A stretch of 64,000 bases of DNA from Candidatus Dormiibacterota bacterium (GCA_003162415.1 PMOL01000008.1:62001-126000); one strand, 5' to 3'. Shown: positions 41,245 through 49,520, counted from the first letter of the stretch. Program-made: numbers and translations. Notes: generated from the sequence alone by a model not told the origin.

Positions 41245-42929
41245 CAGTAGTTCGCCGGACCCGTGCTGGGCGCGTGCTCAGCGGCTTGACGAACGAGCTC
41301 ACGGGCGAGACCGACGAGTCGCTGCGCGTTGGGCTCGTTCGACGTGAGGCTCGAATCGACGCTGAGCACCACGCGTTGGTAGCGCTCACCTCCCGGGATG
41401 CTCACCGGCCACTCCCAGTACAACCCGAGCCAGTAGCCACCGGTTCCCGGAATGCTGTACCGCAACACCTTTCCGTCGAGTCCGCCCCCGAGGTCCACGG
41501 TATTCGTGGCGGTCAGAGAGTAGTTATGAAATCCGTAGCAGGCCTCGAGGCCATAGGTTGAAAACGTGCCGAGATCCGAGGTGCCAATCACGTCGACGGT
41601 GATCGCCGCCGGCGGCGCCGAGTCGGGTGCGGCAGAGGTCTCGATATACGCGTAACGAGTCCAGGTCCCGTTGGGGCCGAAGTATCGGGTCGCCCATGTG
41701 TACGTGGTCACCTCCGACAGGGTCCAGCCGTTGACGGGAGCACTGGCCACACTGCTCGGCGAGAGGCGCGACGGACCGAGCCCGAAAGCGAGCAACTCGA
41801 ACCGCGACATGCCCGCGTTAGCGAACATGCCGACGAGACTCACCACCGCAAGCAACGCGAGAGGGATTCTTGCCCGACGAACGGCCAGCGTTCGCGCCGT
41901 AGCCGGCTTGGCCTTCTGAGTGGTGCCCGCGCTGGTTGCGCCAAGCCCGAGGTTCAGCTGGAAATGCGGCAGCCAGATCAGCATGACCACCGTCGCCCCG
42001 AGAATCATCGCCAGACCGATGAGCGGATGAAGAATGTCGATGGCGAAGTGCTCGCCCCAGACACGGCCGGCACCGAGCACGAGCAGGATGCGCCCGACAT
42101 TGACAGCAAACAGGAAGGTGGTCCCTGCCGCAAGCCAGAGAACCTTGAGAGCGAGACGGCCGCGCATCAGGATGGTTGCGGCCGTGCCGACGAGCAGGAA
42201 GCCGAGCCCGCTGTTGATCCCTGAACATGCGGAGCTGACCGAGACCGTGAAGCTTTGACTCAGTCCAGTGGCATGGGATACGAGGAAGTTGCCGTCCGGA
42301 GCCACCGACGCCACCGGTATCACTTGGAGAACTGCCTTGACAGCCGAAGCAGTCGTATCCGTGAACCAGCTGAGCTCGTGGTCGAGAAAGACCACGTACG
42401 GGTATGGCCATGCCAGAAACAGAAAGAGCACCGCTGCCCGAATCCGCACCAGGGCGCGCACGCCGAAGGCAAGTGAGATCGCGCCCGCGACGAAGAGTGG
42501 CAGCGAGAGCAGGTCAAGACGGTGGAGCCAGTAGACGCTCGGCAGCCCCTGGGGCGCGAAGATGACCAACCCCATCGCCAGAGTGAGCAATGGCACGCCG
42601 ATGATGTAGTCGAGGTAGCGGTCGTGGATATCGGGGCCGCTAGCCCGGCGCAGGGCCAGTACGACCGCGAGGAGCAGCGCGATGAGGGGAACCAGGCCGA
42701 GATAGGCAAGCGGGGTCTGCTGGCTCATCTCCTGGAACAACGTCTGCAGCGAAAAGTTGTATGCGGCGACAACACAGATGACGACGGCGGCGATGCGCCA
42801 GAACGCTGTGGCGTGGACGGCTCTCTTGAGTGGCGCCGTAACATTTGCAGGCAGCGACCAGCGCGACGAGGGCAGACCATCACCCGGCGCGGGCCGCGAT
42901 GTCCGTGCCGTCCGACGGCTCGCGATCAT
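41244..42929 (-). CDS. Exosortase with C-terminal EpsI-like domain
   Basis: A 561-residue protein. Residues 45-320 form about eight helices with the exosortase triad: Cys235 in VSSACSGINSGLGFLL, Arg280 in VNVGRILLVL and His301 in DILHPLIGLA. Exosortases cleave a C-terminal PEP-CTERM-like signal and may attach the protein to a surface carrier. The last 200 residues, beyond one further helix, are a soluble domain resembling EpsI, the usual fusion partner in exosortase/EPS loci. The probable substrate is encoded 22 bp upstream, and two glycosyltransferases follow with 1-bp overlap and 2-bp gap. Confidence 0.92.
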   Translation of the reverse strand: MIASRRTARTSRPAPGDGLPSSRWSLPANVTAPLKRAVHATAFWRIAAVVICVVAAYNFSLQTLFQEMSQQTPLAYLGLVPLIALLLAVVLALRRASGPDIHDRYLDYIIGVPLLTLAMGLVIFAPQGLPSVYWLHRLDLLSLPLFVAGAISLAFGVRALVRIRAAVLFLFLAWPYPYVVFLDHELSWFTDTTASAVKAVLQVIPVASVAPDGNFLVSHATGLSQSFTVSVSSACSGINSGLGFLLVGTAATILMRGRLALKVLWLAAGTTFLFAVNVGRILLVLGAGRVWGEHFAIDILHPLIGLAMILGATVVMLIWLPHFQLNLGLGATSAGTTQKAKPATARTLAVRRARIPLALLAVVSLVGMFANAGMSRFELLAFGLGPSRLSPSSVASAPVNGWTLSEVTTYTWATRYFGPNGTWTRYAYIETSAAPDSAPPAAITVDVIGTSDLGTFSTYGLEACYGFHNYSLTATNTVDLGGGLDGKVLRYSIPGTGGYWLGLYWEWPVSIPGGERYQRVVLSVDSSLTSNEPNAQRLVGLARELVRQAAEHAPSTGPANY

Positions 42930-42951
42930 GCTGTTCGTTCCCGCCGCCGGA

Positions 42952-43596
42952 TCAGGCGGGGGCGGAGGCCAACGTCTGGCGCCGCCGCGCGATCACCATG
43001 TAGCCAGCAACCACGAGCAGCATACCCACGGGAATCAGGACCGCCAGCGGAACTTCGGGCACCGGCGGACCGGCGCCTGGAAGGACCGACTTCGAGTCCA
43101 CCTGGGTCACGATCGTGCCGGCCTTTGTGACCACCCAGAAGTCGTTCTTCACCTTGACCGCCTTCTCGGGGATGCTGCCCGCCGGATACGCGAGCGTGTA
43201 GGCGCAGCTGAACACGCCGTCATCGTTGGTCTTGATCTTGATTCCGGCCCGCGATGGACTGGTCTTGGGCAGGAGGTGCGGATAGGAGCCCCCCGAGACG
43301 ATCTTGAAGCTCGCGCCCACGGCCGATCCGTGCGTGCAGGCACCCCAGCTCAGCGTGTAGTGACCATCGGCGAACCCTGAGCCCACCGGTAGGGCTTCGA
43401 TAGCGTCGACGCCGTAATAGGTCGTGCTGGGAGCGAGTTTCGTGAAGGTAATCCTCCCGCTCGTGCTCGGTGTCGTGAGCCTCCCGCTCGCATCCACCGA
43501 GACGGTCTTCGTGTTCTGTGCGCTCGCTTGGAGCGGAGAGACAGCGATGCCTGCGGCCACCACGAGGAGCGCGGACAGCCTGAGATTACGACGCAT
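42952..43596 (-). CDS. Secreted protein with PEP-CTERM-like sorting signal, probable exosortase substrate
   Basis: A 214-residue protein with a signal peptide (LSALLVVAAGIAVSPLQASA), an exported domain with two Cys (GACTHG and FSCAYT) and a tripartite C-terminus: the motif PPVPEVP, the hydrophobic helix LAVLIPVGMLLVVAGYMVI and a basic end ARRRQ. This is the layout of PEP-CTERM and related exosortase signals, with VPEVP in place of the classical VPEP. Being the first gene of the exosortase operon supports the pairing. ATG 43596 has AGGGGGG upstream. The passenger domain is not recognised. Confidence 0.82.
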   Translation of the reverse strand: MRRNLRLSALLVVAAGIAVSPLQASAQNTKTVSVDASGRLTTPSTSGRITFTKLAPSTTYYGVDAIEALPVGSGFADGHYTLSWGACTHGSAVGASFKIVSGGSYPHLLPKTSPSRAGIKIKTNDDGVFSCAYTLAYPAGSIPEKAVKVKNDFWVVTKAGTIVTQVDSKSVLPGAGPPVPEVPLAVLIPVGMLLVVAGYMVIARRRQTLASAPA

Positions 43597-43779
43597 GGAA
43601 GCCCCCTCAGCGGAACCTGCAGCCGCGTCCCCACGCGATCCCTACCTGCCTTGTCCCGCTCAGGCAGCGTACTGAACATATGGTCGGTTTGTCAACTTTG
43701 ACGCGATCCACGGTTATGGATGTTCTGGCGACGCCAGATGGGTTCGCTCCGTGATCCCACGTCCTTACCGCCTCGCTGG

Positions 43780-43785
43780 TACGGT
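43780..43785 (+). promoter_or_regulatory. Putative leaderless -10 element (TACGGT) of the tyrosine phosphatase gene
   Basis: TACGGT is followed by 7 nt and GTG 43793. This decides the start against GTG 43751, which would lie upstream of the box. Confidence 0.45.
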
Positions 43786-43792
43786 GAAGTCC

Positions 43793-44518
43793 GTGCGCTC
43801 TCAGTTACCCGGCGGCCTCGTGAATCTGCGCGACCTCGGCGGCCTGCCCACGACCTCCGGCGCGACGACGGTGCCGGGCAGGTTGTTGCGGAGCGAGTCG
43901 CCGCACGCCCTGAGCGCAGCTGGACTGAAGGAGCTGCTCGACCTCGGGATCGGCGCGGTTATCGACCTTCGCACCACGTCGGAACGCGATCACCGACCCA
44001 GCCTGCTCGCGGATGCGGGCGTCCACACCGCGCATGCGCCCATCTTCAGTGACGACGAGGACTACCCCGACCACCTCGCAACCGCAGCTGAGGTCTATTG
44101 CTGGTGGCTGCGCGAGCGCCGTCCCGGAGTCGCCGCGGCGATGACCGCGATCGCAGACGCGCCGTCGGCGCCAATCCTCGTGCACTGTCACGCGGGGAAA
44201 GATCGCACCGGTGTCGTGATCGCAGTCGTCCTGCGCCTCGCGGGGGTGAGCGTCGACGCGATCGCCGACGACTATGCGGTCAGTGGTGTGCAACTCGCCG
44301 ACATGCTCGCGCGCGACAAGGTCACCGCACTGGAACGTGGCATGGATGACGTTCGCGCCGAGCGGCTCTTCACGGTGCGTCGCGAGGCGATGGTGCGGAC
44401 GATGGAGTGCGTCGACACCGAGCACGGCGGTGTCGTGACGTTGCTCCGTGGTCTTGGCCTTGACGAGACGCGCATTCAGCGCCTCACCAACCTGCTGCTC
44501 AGTCCGTCCTGGCCGTAA
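43793..44518 (+). CDS. Tyrosine-protein phosphatase (Y_phosphatase3, MptpB-like)
   Basis: A 241-residue phosphatase. It begins NLRDLGGLPT, the entry motif of the family (GGxxT with NxRDxGG), then LLRSESPHALSAAGLKEL, and the P-loop LVHCHAGKDRTGVV with nucleophile Cys132 and Arg138. HCxxGKDRTG is shared with mycobacterial MptpB, a dual tyrosine/lipid phosphatase. The general-acid Asp is probably in the SDDEDYPD stretch. No kinase is adjacent. A perfect hairpin spans its stop codon. Confidence 0.92.
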   Translation: MRSQLPGGLVNLRDLGGLPTTSGATTVPGRLLRSESPHALSAAGLKELLDLGIGAVIDLRTTSERDHRPSLLADAGVHTAHAPIFSDDEDYPDHLATAAEVYCWWLRERRPGVAAAMTAIADAPSAPILVHCHAGKDRTGVVIAVVLRLAGVSVDAIADDYAVSGVQLADMLARDKVTALERGMDDVRAERLFTVRREAMVRTMECVDTEHGGVVTLLRGLGLDETRIQRLTNLLLSPSWP

Positions 44519-44525
44519 CGGCCAG
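44509..44525. terminator. Hairpin over the phosphatase stop codon (CTGGCCG-TAA-CGGCCAG)
   Basis: A perfect 7-bp stem with the stop codon TAA as its 3-nt loop. It lies 14 bp from the end of the convergent minus-strand gene, so it may terminate both. Confidence 0.45.
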
Positions 44526-44538
44526 CGCCTGAAGCAGA

Positions 44539-44976
44539 TCAGCCCGGGCAGACGCGACCGAGGAATCCCGGCATCTGCCAGTAGGTGCCGAGATCGACGA
44601 CGGTGTGGAAGCCCGATGTCACAGTGACCGTGGTGGCAGGGATGGTGTCTCCGCCGCACCCCTCGGCCGCGATGGCGTAGCGTCCGGCGGGGAGCACGAG
44701 ACTCAAGGTTGTCGCAGCGCCCGACCAACCCTCGTGAGCTATCTGCGTTGCAGCAGATGCGTCGGTCGCCACGACGAGGCATCCTTGGGCGCTGGCTGGG
44801 CACCCGGGAACGGCGACCGTGACTCCGGTGAAGCCGGCAGTCCCCGGTCGCGGCCAGAGCACTGTCACTACGACGACGGCAGCGAGAGTCAGGACGACCA
44901 GTGAGATCGCCAGTCTGCGCCTTCGCCCGTGGACCAAACCCGGCGGAGCGACACCGCGCGCCTGAACAAGGGTCAT
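44539..44976 (-). CDS. Membrane-anchored secreted hypothetical protein
   Basis: A 145-residue protein. A short basic N-terminus (HGRRRR) is followed by one helix (LAISLVVLTLAAVVVVTVLW, about residues 22-41) and an exported beta-rich domain of about 100 residues with four Cys (PGCPASAQGC, EGCGG and RVCPG) and PAGRYAIAAEGCGG, reminiscent of small beta-sandwich domains. No family is assigned. Its ATG overlaps the stop of the upstream acetyltransferase (ATGA). TACAGT ends 7 nt before the ATG, but this lies within coding sequence. Confidence 0.6.
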   Translation of the reverse strand: MTLVQARGVAPPGLVHGRRRRLAISLVVLTLAAVVVVTVLWPRPGTAGFTGVTVAVPGCPASAQGCLVVATDASAATQIAHEGWSGAATTLSLVLPAGRYAIAAEGCGGDTIPATTVTVTSGFHTVVDLGTYWQMPGFLGRVCPG

Positions 44977-45509
44977 TGATCCAACTGTACGGTCCTTCTG
45001 CCGCTGTGCCGGATCGCGACCATTTCGTGGTAGACCAGCACGCCCACCTCCGTGGGCTCCTCGCGGACTCGTCGCATCCCCACTTTCTCGAGCACACGGA
45101 GCGACGCGGCGTTCTCAGCGAGTGCGCATGCCACCACGCGGGTCAGACCCGCAGCGAAACCATGTCGCACCACCGCTGTGGCTGCCTCGGTTGCAATGCC
45201 GCGACCCCATGCGTGCCGGGCGAATGCGTAGGCGAGCTCCGTATCAGTGCTGCTGTCGTCGCGTCGCAACCCACACCTGCCGAGGAAAGTGCCGGTCGAC
45301 CGATCGTCGACGCGGAATGTCGCCCATCCACCGGTCATCGGAACGGCCAGGGTCTGTGTGAGCCACCCCTCGCTCGCGGCCCGATCGCGCGGGGTGGCAA
45401 CGCCTGAACTCCCGCGCATTACTTCACGGTCCGCGTAGAGCTCGACGAGATCGTCAAGGTCCGCAGCGACAAGGGGTCGCAGTTGCAGCCGCGGGGTCAA
45501 AATCGTCAT
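44973..45509 (-). CDS. RimJ/RimL-type GNAT N-acetyltransferase
   Basis: A 178-residue GNAT of the Acetyltransf_3 type. The N-terminus MTILTPRLQLRPLVAADLDD is a classical start for the family. Motif A is HAWGRGIATEAATAVVRHGF, and ENAASLRVLEKVGMRRVREE is motif B. These proteins acetylate N-termini of ribosomal proteins or small amines. ATG 45509 is preferred to TTG 45527 because it begins with the family N-terminus. It is coupled to the following membrane protein gene by a 4-bp overlap. Confidence 0.9.
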   Translation of the reverse strand: MTILTPRLQLRPLVAADLDDLVELYADREVMRGSSGVATPRDRAASEGWLTQTLAVPMTGGWATFRVDDRSTGTFLGRCGLRRDDSSTDTELAYAFARHAWGRGIATEAATAVVRHGFAAGLTRVVACALAENAASLRVLEKVGMRRVREEPTEVGVLVYHEMVAIRHSGRRTVQLDQ

Positions 45510-45587
45510 GGATCGCAAGGCCCTCAAGCATCGCAGGCCGTGCGTCGGGTAAAGGGGCCTGATCGTCCCCGTCCGCGTTCTTCTGAG

Positions 45588-46430
45588 CTAGGAGAGCGCG
45601 AGCATCGCCGCCGCGACCTCACCGGCGTCCGCATCGCGGATCGCCGTCGCGGCCCGTTCGAGCACCAGCAGCCGCGCGCCGGAGATCTCGCGTGCGAGCG
45701 CTTCGCCATTGCCGACCGGGAAGAACGGGTCGCGGCGACCGTGCACCACCAACGCCGGGATCGCGAGTTCGGACAGCCGCTCGCGCCAGCGCGGGCTGCA
45801 GTCGAGCTTGGCGAACACCATGCCCAGCTGGTTGGCCATCTGCACCGCCGGCTCCATACCCGGCGTACGGTCCCACGTGCGCTCGGCGGTCGCGCGCGCG
45901 GCGACAGGGTCGTCGCCAAGGATCTCCGCGCCTCCGGCCGCAAATTCCGCCACCGCGGCACGGTCGGACCAGTCGGGCATCGAGCGCGAGAACAGCCGGT
46001 CCATCGTCGCCGCGTCATGGTCAGGCAGATCGTCATCGACCGGGCCCGGAGCGACTGGCCGCGTTCCGACGAGAGTGAGCGCCGAGAACACGTCCGGGTG
46101 GTCGAGCGCGGCGACCTGGGCGACCATCCCGCCGACGCCGATGCCCGCCAGGTGCGCCGGCCGGTCGTCGAGTTCGCGGGCGAGCGCTGCGGCATCGGCT
46201 GCAAGATCGCGCAACGTGTACGCGGGAGCCTCCGGATCGATCGTGGTTGACGCACCGGAATCGCGCAGGTCGTACCGTACGACGTGGCGCCCGCCGCGCG
46301 CGATCGCCTCGCAGAGCACGTCGGGCCAGGACATCATCGTCGTGCCGCCCGCGAGCAGAACGAGCGGCGCCTCAGCATCACCGAAGGACTCGACCCCGAG
46401 CGTGACTCCGTCAGTCTTGACGGTCGTCAT
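45588..46430 (-). CDS. Alpha/beta-hydrolase homolog lacking the catalytic Ser and His
   Basis: A 280-residue alpha/beta-fold protein related to the hydrolase at 25083 (LAGGTTMMSWPDVL, RYDLRDSGAS, YTLRDLAADAAALA). The nucleophile elbow reads LAGIGVGGMVAQ, where the paralog has VVGVSMGGMIAQ, so Gly98 stands at the Ser position. The Asp loop HGRRDPFFP is kept. The region that should carry the His (IPGMGHSLP in the paralog) reads LERAATAIRDAD. It is probably not a classical hydrolase and may be a binding protein or pseudoenzyme. The reading frame is intact. Confidence 0.82.
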   Translation of the reverse strand: MTTVKTDGVTLGVESFGDAEAPLVLLAGGTTMMSWPDVLCEAIARGGRHVVRYDLRDSGASTTIDPEAPAYTLRDLAADAAALARELDDRPAHLAGIGVGGMVAQVAALDHPDVFSALTLVGTRPVAPGPVDDDLPDHDAATMDRLFSRSMPDWSDRAAVAEFAAGGAEILGDDPVAARATAERTWDRTPGMEPAVQMANQLGMVFAKLDCSPRWRERLSELAIPALVVHGRRDPFFPVGNGEALAREISGARLLVLERAATAIRDADAGEVAAAMLALS

Positions 46431-46670
46431 TACGCTTCCGCCGTCGAAATGACGCGGCCGGACGTGCGAAATGAGTGGATCATCGGGTACATGGTGAACC
46501 TCCTCGCCTGGACACCAGTGCGATCGGAGGCCCCAGCATCGACCACACAGGCAGACTACCCGCGTCTCTCAACACGGATCTCGTACCCGACGTCCTGCAC
46601 GTCGTAGCGATGAGTTTAGGCGGCTTGATCAGTCAACTAGTAGCATCGGGCCCACTCGGAGGTGAAGTGC

Positions 46671-47207
46671 GTGCGCAAGATCGTCGTGTACGAGTTGTTG
46701 TCCCTCGACGGCGTTGCCGAGGACCCAGATACTTTCTTCGCCGACTGGGACGAGGCTATGGACGCCAACCTTGCCGCTGTGATCGCGACACAGGACGCGG
46801 TCATTCTCGGCCGCCGTAGCTACACTGAGTGGGCGCAGTTCTGGCCGAGCAGCCAGATCCAGCCATTCGCGACCTTCATCAACGGGGTCACGAAGTATGT
46901 CGCGACATCCACGCCCCTTGACCGAGATTGGGCGAATGCGACGGTGCTCGACGGCGGGCTGGTCGAATTCGTTCGGGATCTCAAGCGGCAGCGCGGAGGC
47001 GATGTCGGCGTCCACGCAAGTATCTCGGTCGCGCAGGCGCTGCTCGCCGCCGACGTTGTCGACGAACTCAGGCTCGTGATAGCGCCGAGGATCGCCGGCC
47101 GCGGACGACGACTCCTCCACAGCTTGCAATCGATTCAGCTCGAATCGACCCGAAGCGAGATCTCACCGACTGGCTCTCTGCTCGTCGACTATCGCGTTGT
47201 TCGTTAA
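46671..47207 (+). CDS. RibD C-terminal/dihydrofolate reductase-family protein
   Basis: A 178-residue member of the RibD_C family (YVVYELLSLDGVAEDPDTFF opening, DAVILGRRSYTEWAQFW, GGDVGVHASISVAQALLAADVVDELRLVIAPRIAG). These proteins have the DHFR fold and bind NADPH, but most are of unknown function. GGAGG at 46658-46662 is 8 nt from GTG 46671, which decides this start against GTG 46662. Another family member lies at 48876, on the far side of an MTHFR homolog. Confidence 0.88.
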   Translation: MRKIVVYELLSLDGVAEDPDTFFADWDEAMDANLAAVIATQDAVILGRRSYTEWAQFWPSSQIQPFATFINGVTKYVATSTPLDRDWANATVLDGGLVEFVRDLKRQRGGDVGVHASISVAQALLAADVVDELRLVIAPRIAGRGRRLLHSLQSIQLESTRSEISPTGSLLVDYRVVR

Positions 47208-47459
47208 GTGCTACCTCGAGACGCCACGCCACTGCTGCTCAGCAACGTTCGAGGCGTCGACGACGAGCCAGACTTCGGCGGTCCAGTCGGCGCCTGACAC
47301 CTTCAGGCGACGACATTCCGCGGCGGCTGGTACCCGACAGCGGTTCGTCGGGCCTGCCGAAACGGCGGAGCAAGTCCGCCCGCGCCGCCAAGTACCGGTG
47401 GTAGCCGTCAAGGTCGTCGCCCAAGCCTCGTTCACCCCAGGGCACCGGCTGCATCGACG
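47208..47459 (-). pseudogene. Possible gene remnant, minus strand, two frames
   Basis: Around 47320-47440 the minus strand reads GDDLDGYHRYLAARADLLRR, then FGRPDE. This resembles the C-terminal helical repeats of DUF6596-type ECF sigma factors, but the frame then degenerates. In another frame, near 47211-47290, comes VSGADWTAEVWLVVDASNVA. Neither has a credible start. The simplest view is a frameshifted fragment between the RibD-like and MTHFR-like genes. Confidence is low, and the similarity is by eye only. Confidence 0.28.
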
Positions 47460-47495
47460 ATGCACCGCCGCCGCTGCCTGCGCGAAGATCCGTCG

Positions 47496-48332
47496 ATGCC
47501 ACACCGGGCGCTGACCTCAGCCGAGATCTCCTTACCCGTGCACCCCGACACTGCACGTGTCACAGAGCGGATCGCACAGCTGGCACGGGACGTCGAACTG
47601 GTCGTGCTCACCGACAATCACGCTGGGCAGCCCCGGATGTCGCCACTTGCGGCGGTGGCCCTGGCGAGAGAGCAGGGCGTCCGGACCGTGGTCCACATCT
47701 CGGCGCGGGATCGCAACCGGCTAGCGCTCCAGAGCGAGGTGATTGGCGCTGCCGCCCTCGGCTGCGACGGAATCGTCTGCCTCCACGGCGACGACGTTCC
47801 CGGGATTGCCCGTGTCGGCGACATGACCGGGACGCAGCTGCTCGCTGCTGCCGGGGAATGGCTGGCCCCGCTGCCAATCGTACGGGGCTGCGTATTGAAC
47901 CCGTTTGCCACCGACCCCGACAGAGAGCTGCGGCTGCTGCGACGCAAGCTTGAGTGCGGTGCAGCCTTCGCCCATACCCAGATGTGTTTCAGCATCCCCG
48001 CGCTGACCGGGTTCTTGGATCGCGCTGGCGAGGCGGGGCTGTTGAAGCGACTGCGCGTTTACGTGACCGTAGGAGTCCTGCGGAGTCGCGCCATGGCTGA
48101 TCGTGCCCGCTCCCTGCCTGGCTGCGACCTGCCTGACTCAGCCTATGCCCAGGTGTGCGCCGGGGGAGGACGCGAGTTGGCCCTTGAGATGGCACAGCGC
48201 CTAGCCGATCTTCCGGTGGTGGACGCGCTTCACGTCATGCCCTTGGGCGACGAGCCCACCGCTGCCCAAGTGGCAGCCTCCTTCCGCCGTGCCCGGCAGG
48301 TCGCCCCGAGGCATGGGGTCGCGGGCCCTTGA
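47496..48332 (+). CDS. Methylenetetrahydrofolate reductase family protein
   Basis: A 278-residue protein with the MTHFR TIM-barrel pattern: an early Glu strand (TSAEISLPVHP), ELVVLTDNHAGQPRMSPLAA, TVVHISARDRNRLALQSEV, ALGCDGIVCLHGDD (the Asp that contacts flavin), RRKLECGAAFAHTQMCFSIP and VYVTVGVLRS. The classical start strand F-E-F-F-P-P is replaced by AEISLPVHP, so it is a diverged member, possibly ferredoxin- or F420-linked rather than NADH-dependent. The start is uncertain: ATG 47460 is also possible. It lies between two RibD/DHFR-like genes. Confidence 0.8.
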   Translation: MPHRALTSAEISLPVHPDTARVTERIAQLARDVELVVLTDNHAGQPRMSPLAAVALAREQGVRTVVHISARDRNRLALQSEVIGAAALGCDGIVCLHGDDVPGIARVGDMTGTQLLAAAGEWLAPLPIVRGCVLNPFATDPDRELRLLRRKLECGAAFAHTQMCFSIPALTGFLDRAGEAGLLKRLRVYVTVGVLRSRAMADRARSLPGCDLPDSAYAQVCAGGGRELALEMAQRLADLPVVDALHVMPLGDEPTAAQVAASFRRARQVAPRHGVAGP

Positions 48333-48570
48333 CCGGCCCCCATGCAAGCGAAGGGTCGCACTCCGCTCAACGATCCGTGGCCGCCGTCCGCGCCCGATGA
48401 GCCGCCAGTGCCTGGACCGCGACCGGGGGATGGGGACGTCTTTTAGGGGCAGTCCGTTAGACGCTTTTACACGGACTTTTTTGACCCGCCTGACAGCCGC
48501 TGGCTCTCCGACCCGACCCGCCCGAAACGCCTTCGGTGTCAATGATAATCCGGCGCTAGCTGGTCGATGC
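48333..48570. other. Intergenic region before the tRNA-Pro-like repeat
   Basis: No gene is supported. The stretch holds only scattered short ORFs and ends at the first 42-bp repeat. Confidence 0.4.
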
Positions 48571-48612
48571 TCGGGGCGACTGGACTCGAACCAGTGACCC
48601 CCTGCTCCCAAA
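48571..48612 (-). repeat. tRNA-Pro 3'-half-like sequence, copy 1 (attachment-site scar)
   Basis: On the minus strand the 42 bp run from an anticodon-loop sequence TTTGGGAGCAGG through a variable loop, the T-arm ACTGG-TTCGAGT-CCAGT and the acceptor strand CGCCCCGA. This is the 3' half of a proline tRNA with anticodon TGG. The 5' half is absent. A copy with 40 of 42 bases identical and the same orientation lies 991 bp away. tRNA 3' halves are standard integrase attachment sites. Confidence 0.65.
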
Positions 48613-48875
48613 CTTCCTTGCGGGTCACGCCGTATTCAGCCCGAATTGAACATCACGAAGCGTTTCCCACGCAAGCCTCCTGACTCGCAATACAAGCTCG
48701 TGAGCGTGGCTGGGAGCCCCTACTACATCAGCCGGAACCACCAATGGGATCCCAGTGGACTGGACGTCCAGTCCCAGCGGCGGCCTCCCAGATGCTGGGG
48801 AATCAATGCGGCAAATCCGGTCGCCCCACTGTTATCGTCCGACCGCGTTTAGTCGCAACCACTTGGGAGCTCCTC

Positions 48876-49520
48876 GTGTCAGACACCACCTGTCACATGT
48901 CGATCTCGCTTGACGGCTTCGTCGCAGGGCCGGACCAGAGCTTGGACGACCCGCTGGGGAAGCGGGGCCGGGAGCTGCACGGTTGGCACATCGGCGACCC
49001 GCGGGCGACTGAGACCGACAAGATCGCGACCGAGTGGCTCATGCGCCCCCGGGGCGCGTATGTGATGGGGCGGAACATGTTCGGCCCGATCCGTGGGGAC
49101 TGGGACGAGGAATGGGCTGGCTGGTGGGGCCCCGAACCGCCGTATCACGCGCCGGTGTTCGTGCTGACCCATCACGGTCGCGATCCCATCCGGATGGACG
49201 GGGGGACTACGTTCCACTTCGTCACCAAAGGGTTCGACGCGGCCTATTCCGCGGCATGCGAGACCGCCGGTGAAAGCGGCGTGGACATCGCTGGCGGGGC
49301 CTCGACCGTCCGGCAGGCGCTGCTAGCTGGGGTGATCGACGAGCTCACACTCGACATCGCGCCTGTCCTGCTCGGTTCGGGCGAGCGCATCTTCGACGGG
49401 ATGGAGTATTTCGGGTTCGAGCCTGCCGAGGTCTTGCACTCGCCGCTGACCACCCACATCCGCTACCGCCGGACATTTTCTGCAGAGCTTCCACGCCGCT
49501 CCCCCAGCGACGCCGCGTGA
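48876..49520 (+). CDS. RibD C-terminal/dihydrofolate reductase-family protein
   Basis: A 214-residue DHFR-fold protein: CHMSISLDGFVAGPDQSLDD, RGAYVMGRNMFGP, YHAPVFVLTHHGRDPIRMDG, DIAGGASTVRQALLAGVIDE and LDIAPVLLGSGERIFDGM are all characteristic of the RibD_C family, often annotated as dihydrofolate reductase family proteins. GTG 48876 has GGGAG 7 nt upstream. It is the only gene between the two tRNA-Pro-like repeats, and so may have arrived as a small cargo. Confidence 0.9.
   Translation: MSDTTCHMSISLDGFVAGPDQSLDDPLGKRGRELHGWHIGDPRATETDKIATEWLMRPRGAYVMGRNMFGPIRGDWDEEWAGWWGPEPPYHAPVFVLTHHGRDPIRMDGGTTFHFVTKGFDAAYSAACETAGESGVDIAGGASTVRQALLAGVIDELTLDIAPVLLGSGERIFDGMEYFGFEPAEVLHSPLTTHIRYRRTFSAELPRRSPSDAA

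Noticed and set aside
44984..44989. TACAGT as a leaderless promoter for the 44539-44976 gene
   Set aside because: The spacing is right (7 nt), but the hexamer lies in the last codons of the upstream acetyltransferase and the genes overlap by ATGA, so translational coupling explains the start. It may still be a secondary promoter.
47239..47556. Minus-strand ORF as an intact ECF sigma factor gene
   Set aside because: Only about 26 residues look like the family; there is no sigma-2 or sigma-4 region and no valid start. It is kept only as a low-confidence remnant.
48571..48650. Complete tRNA gene at the tRNA-Pro-like repeat
   Set aside because: Only the 3' half is present. Upstream on the minus strand there is no D-arm or matching 5' acceptor strand, so it is listed as an attachment-site scar.
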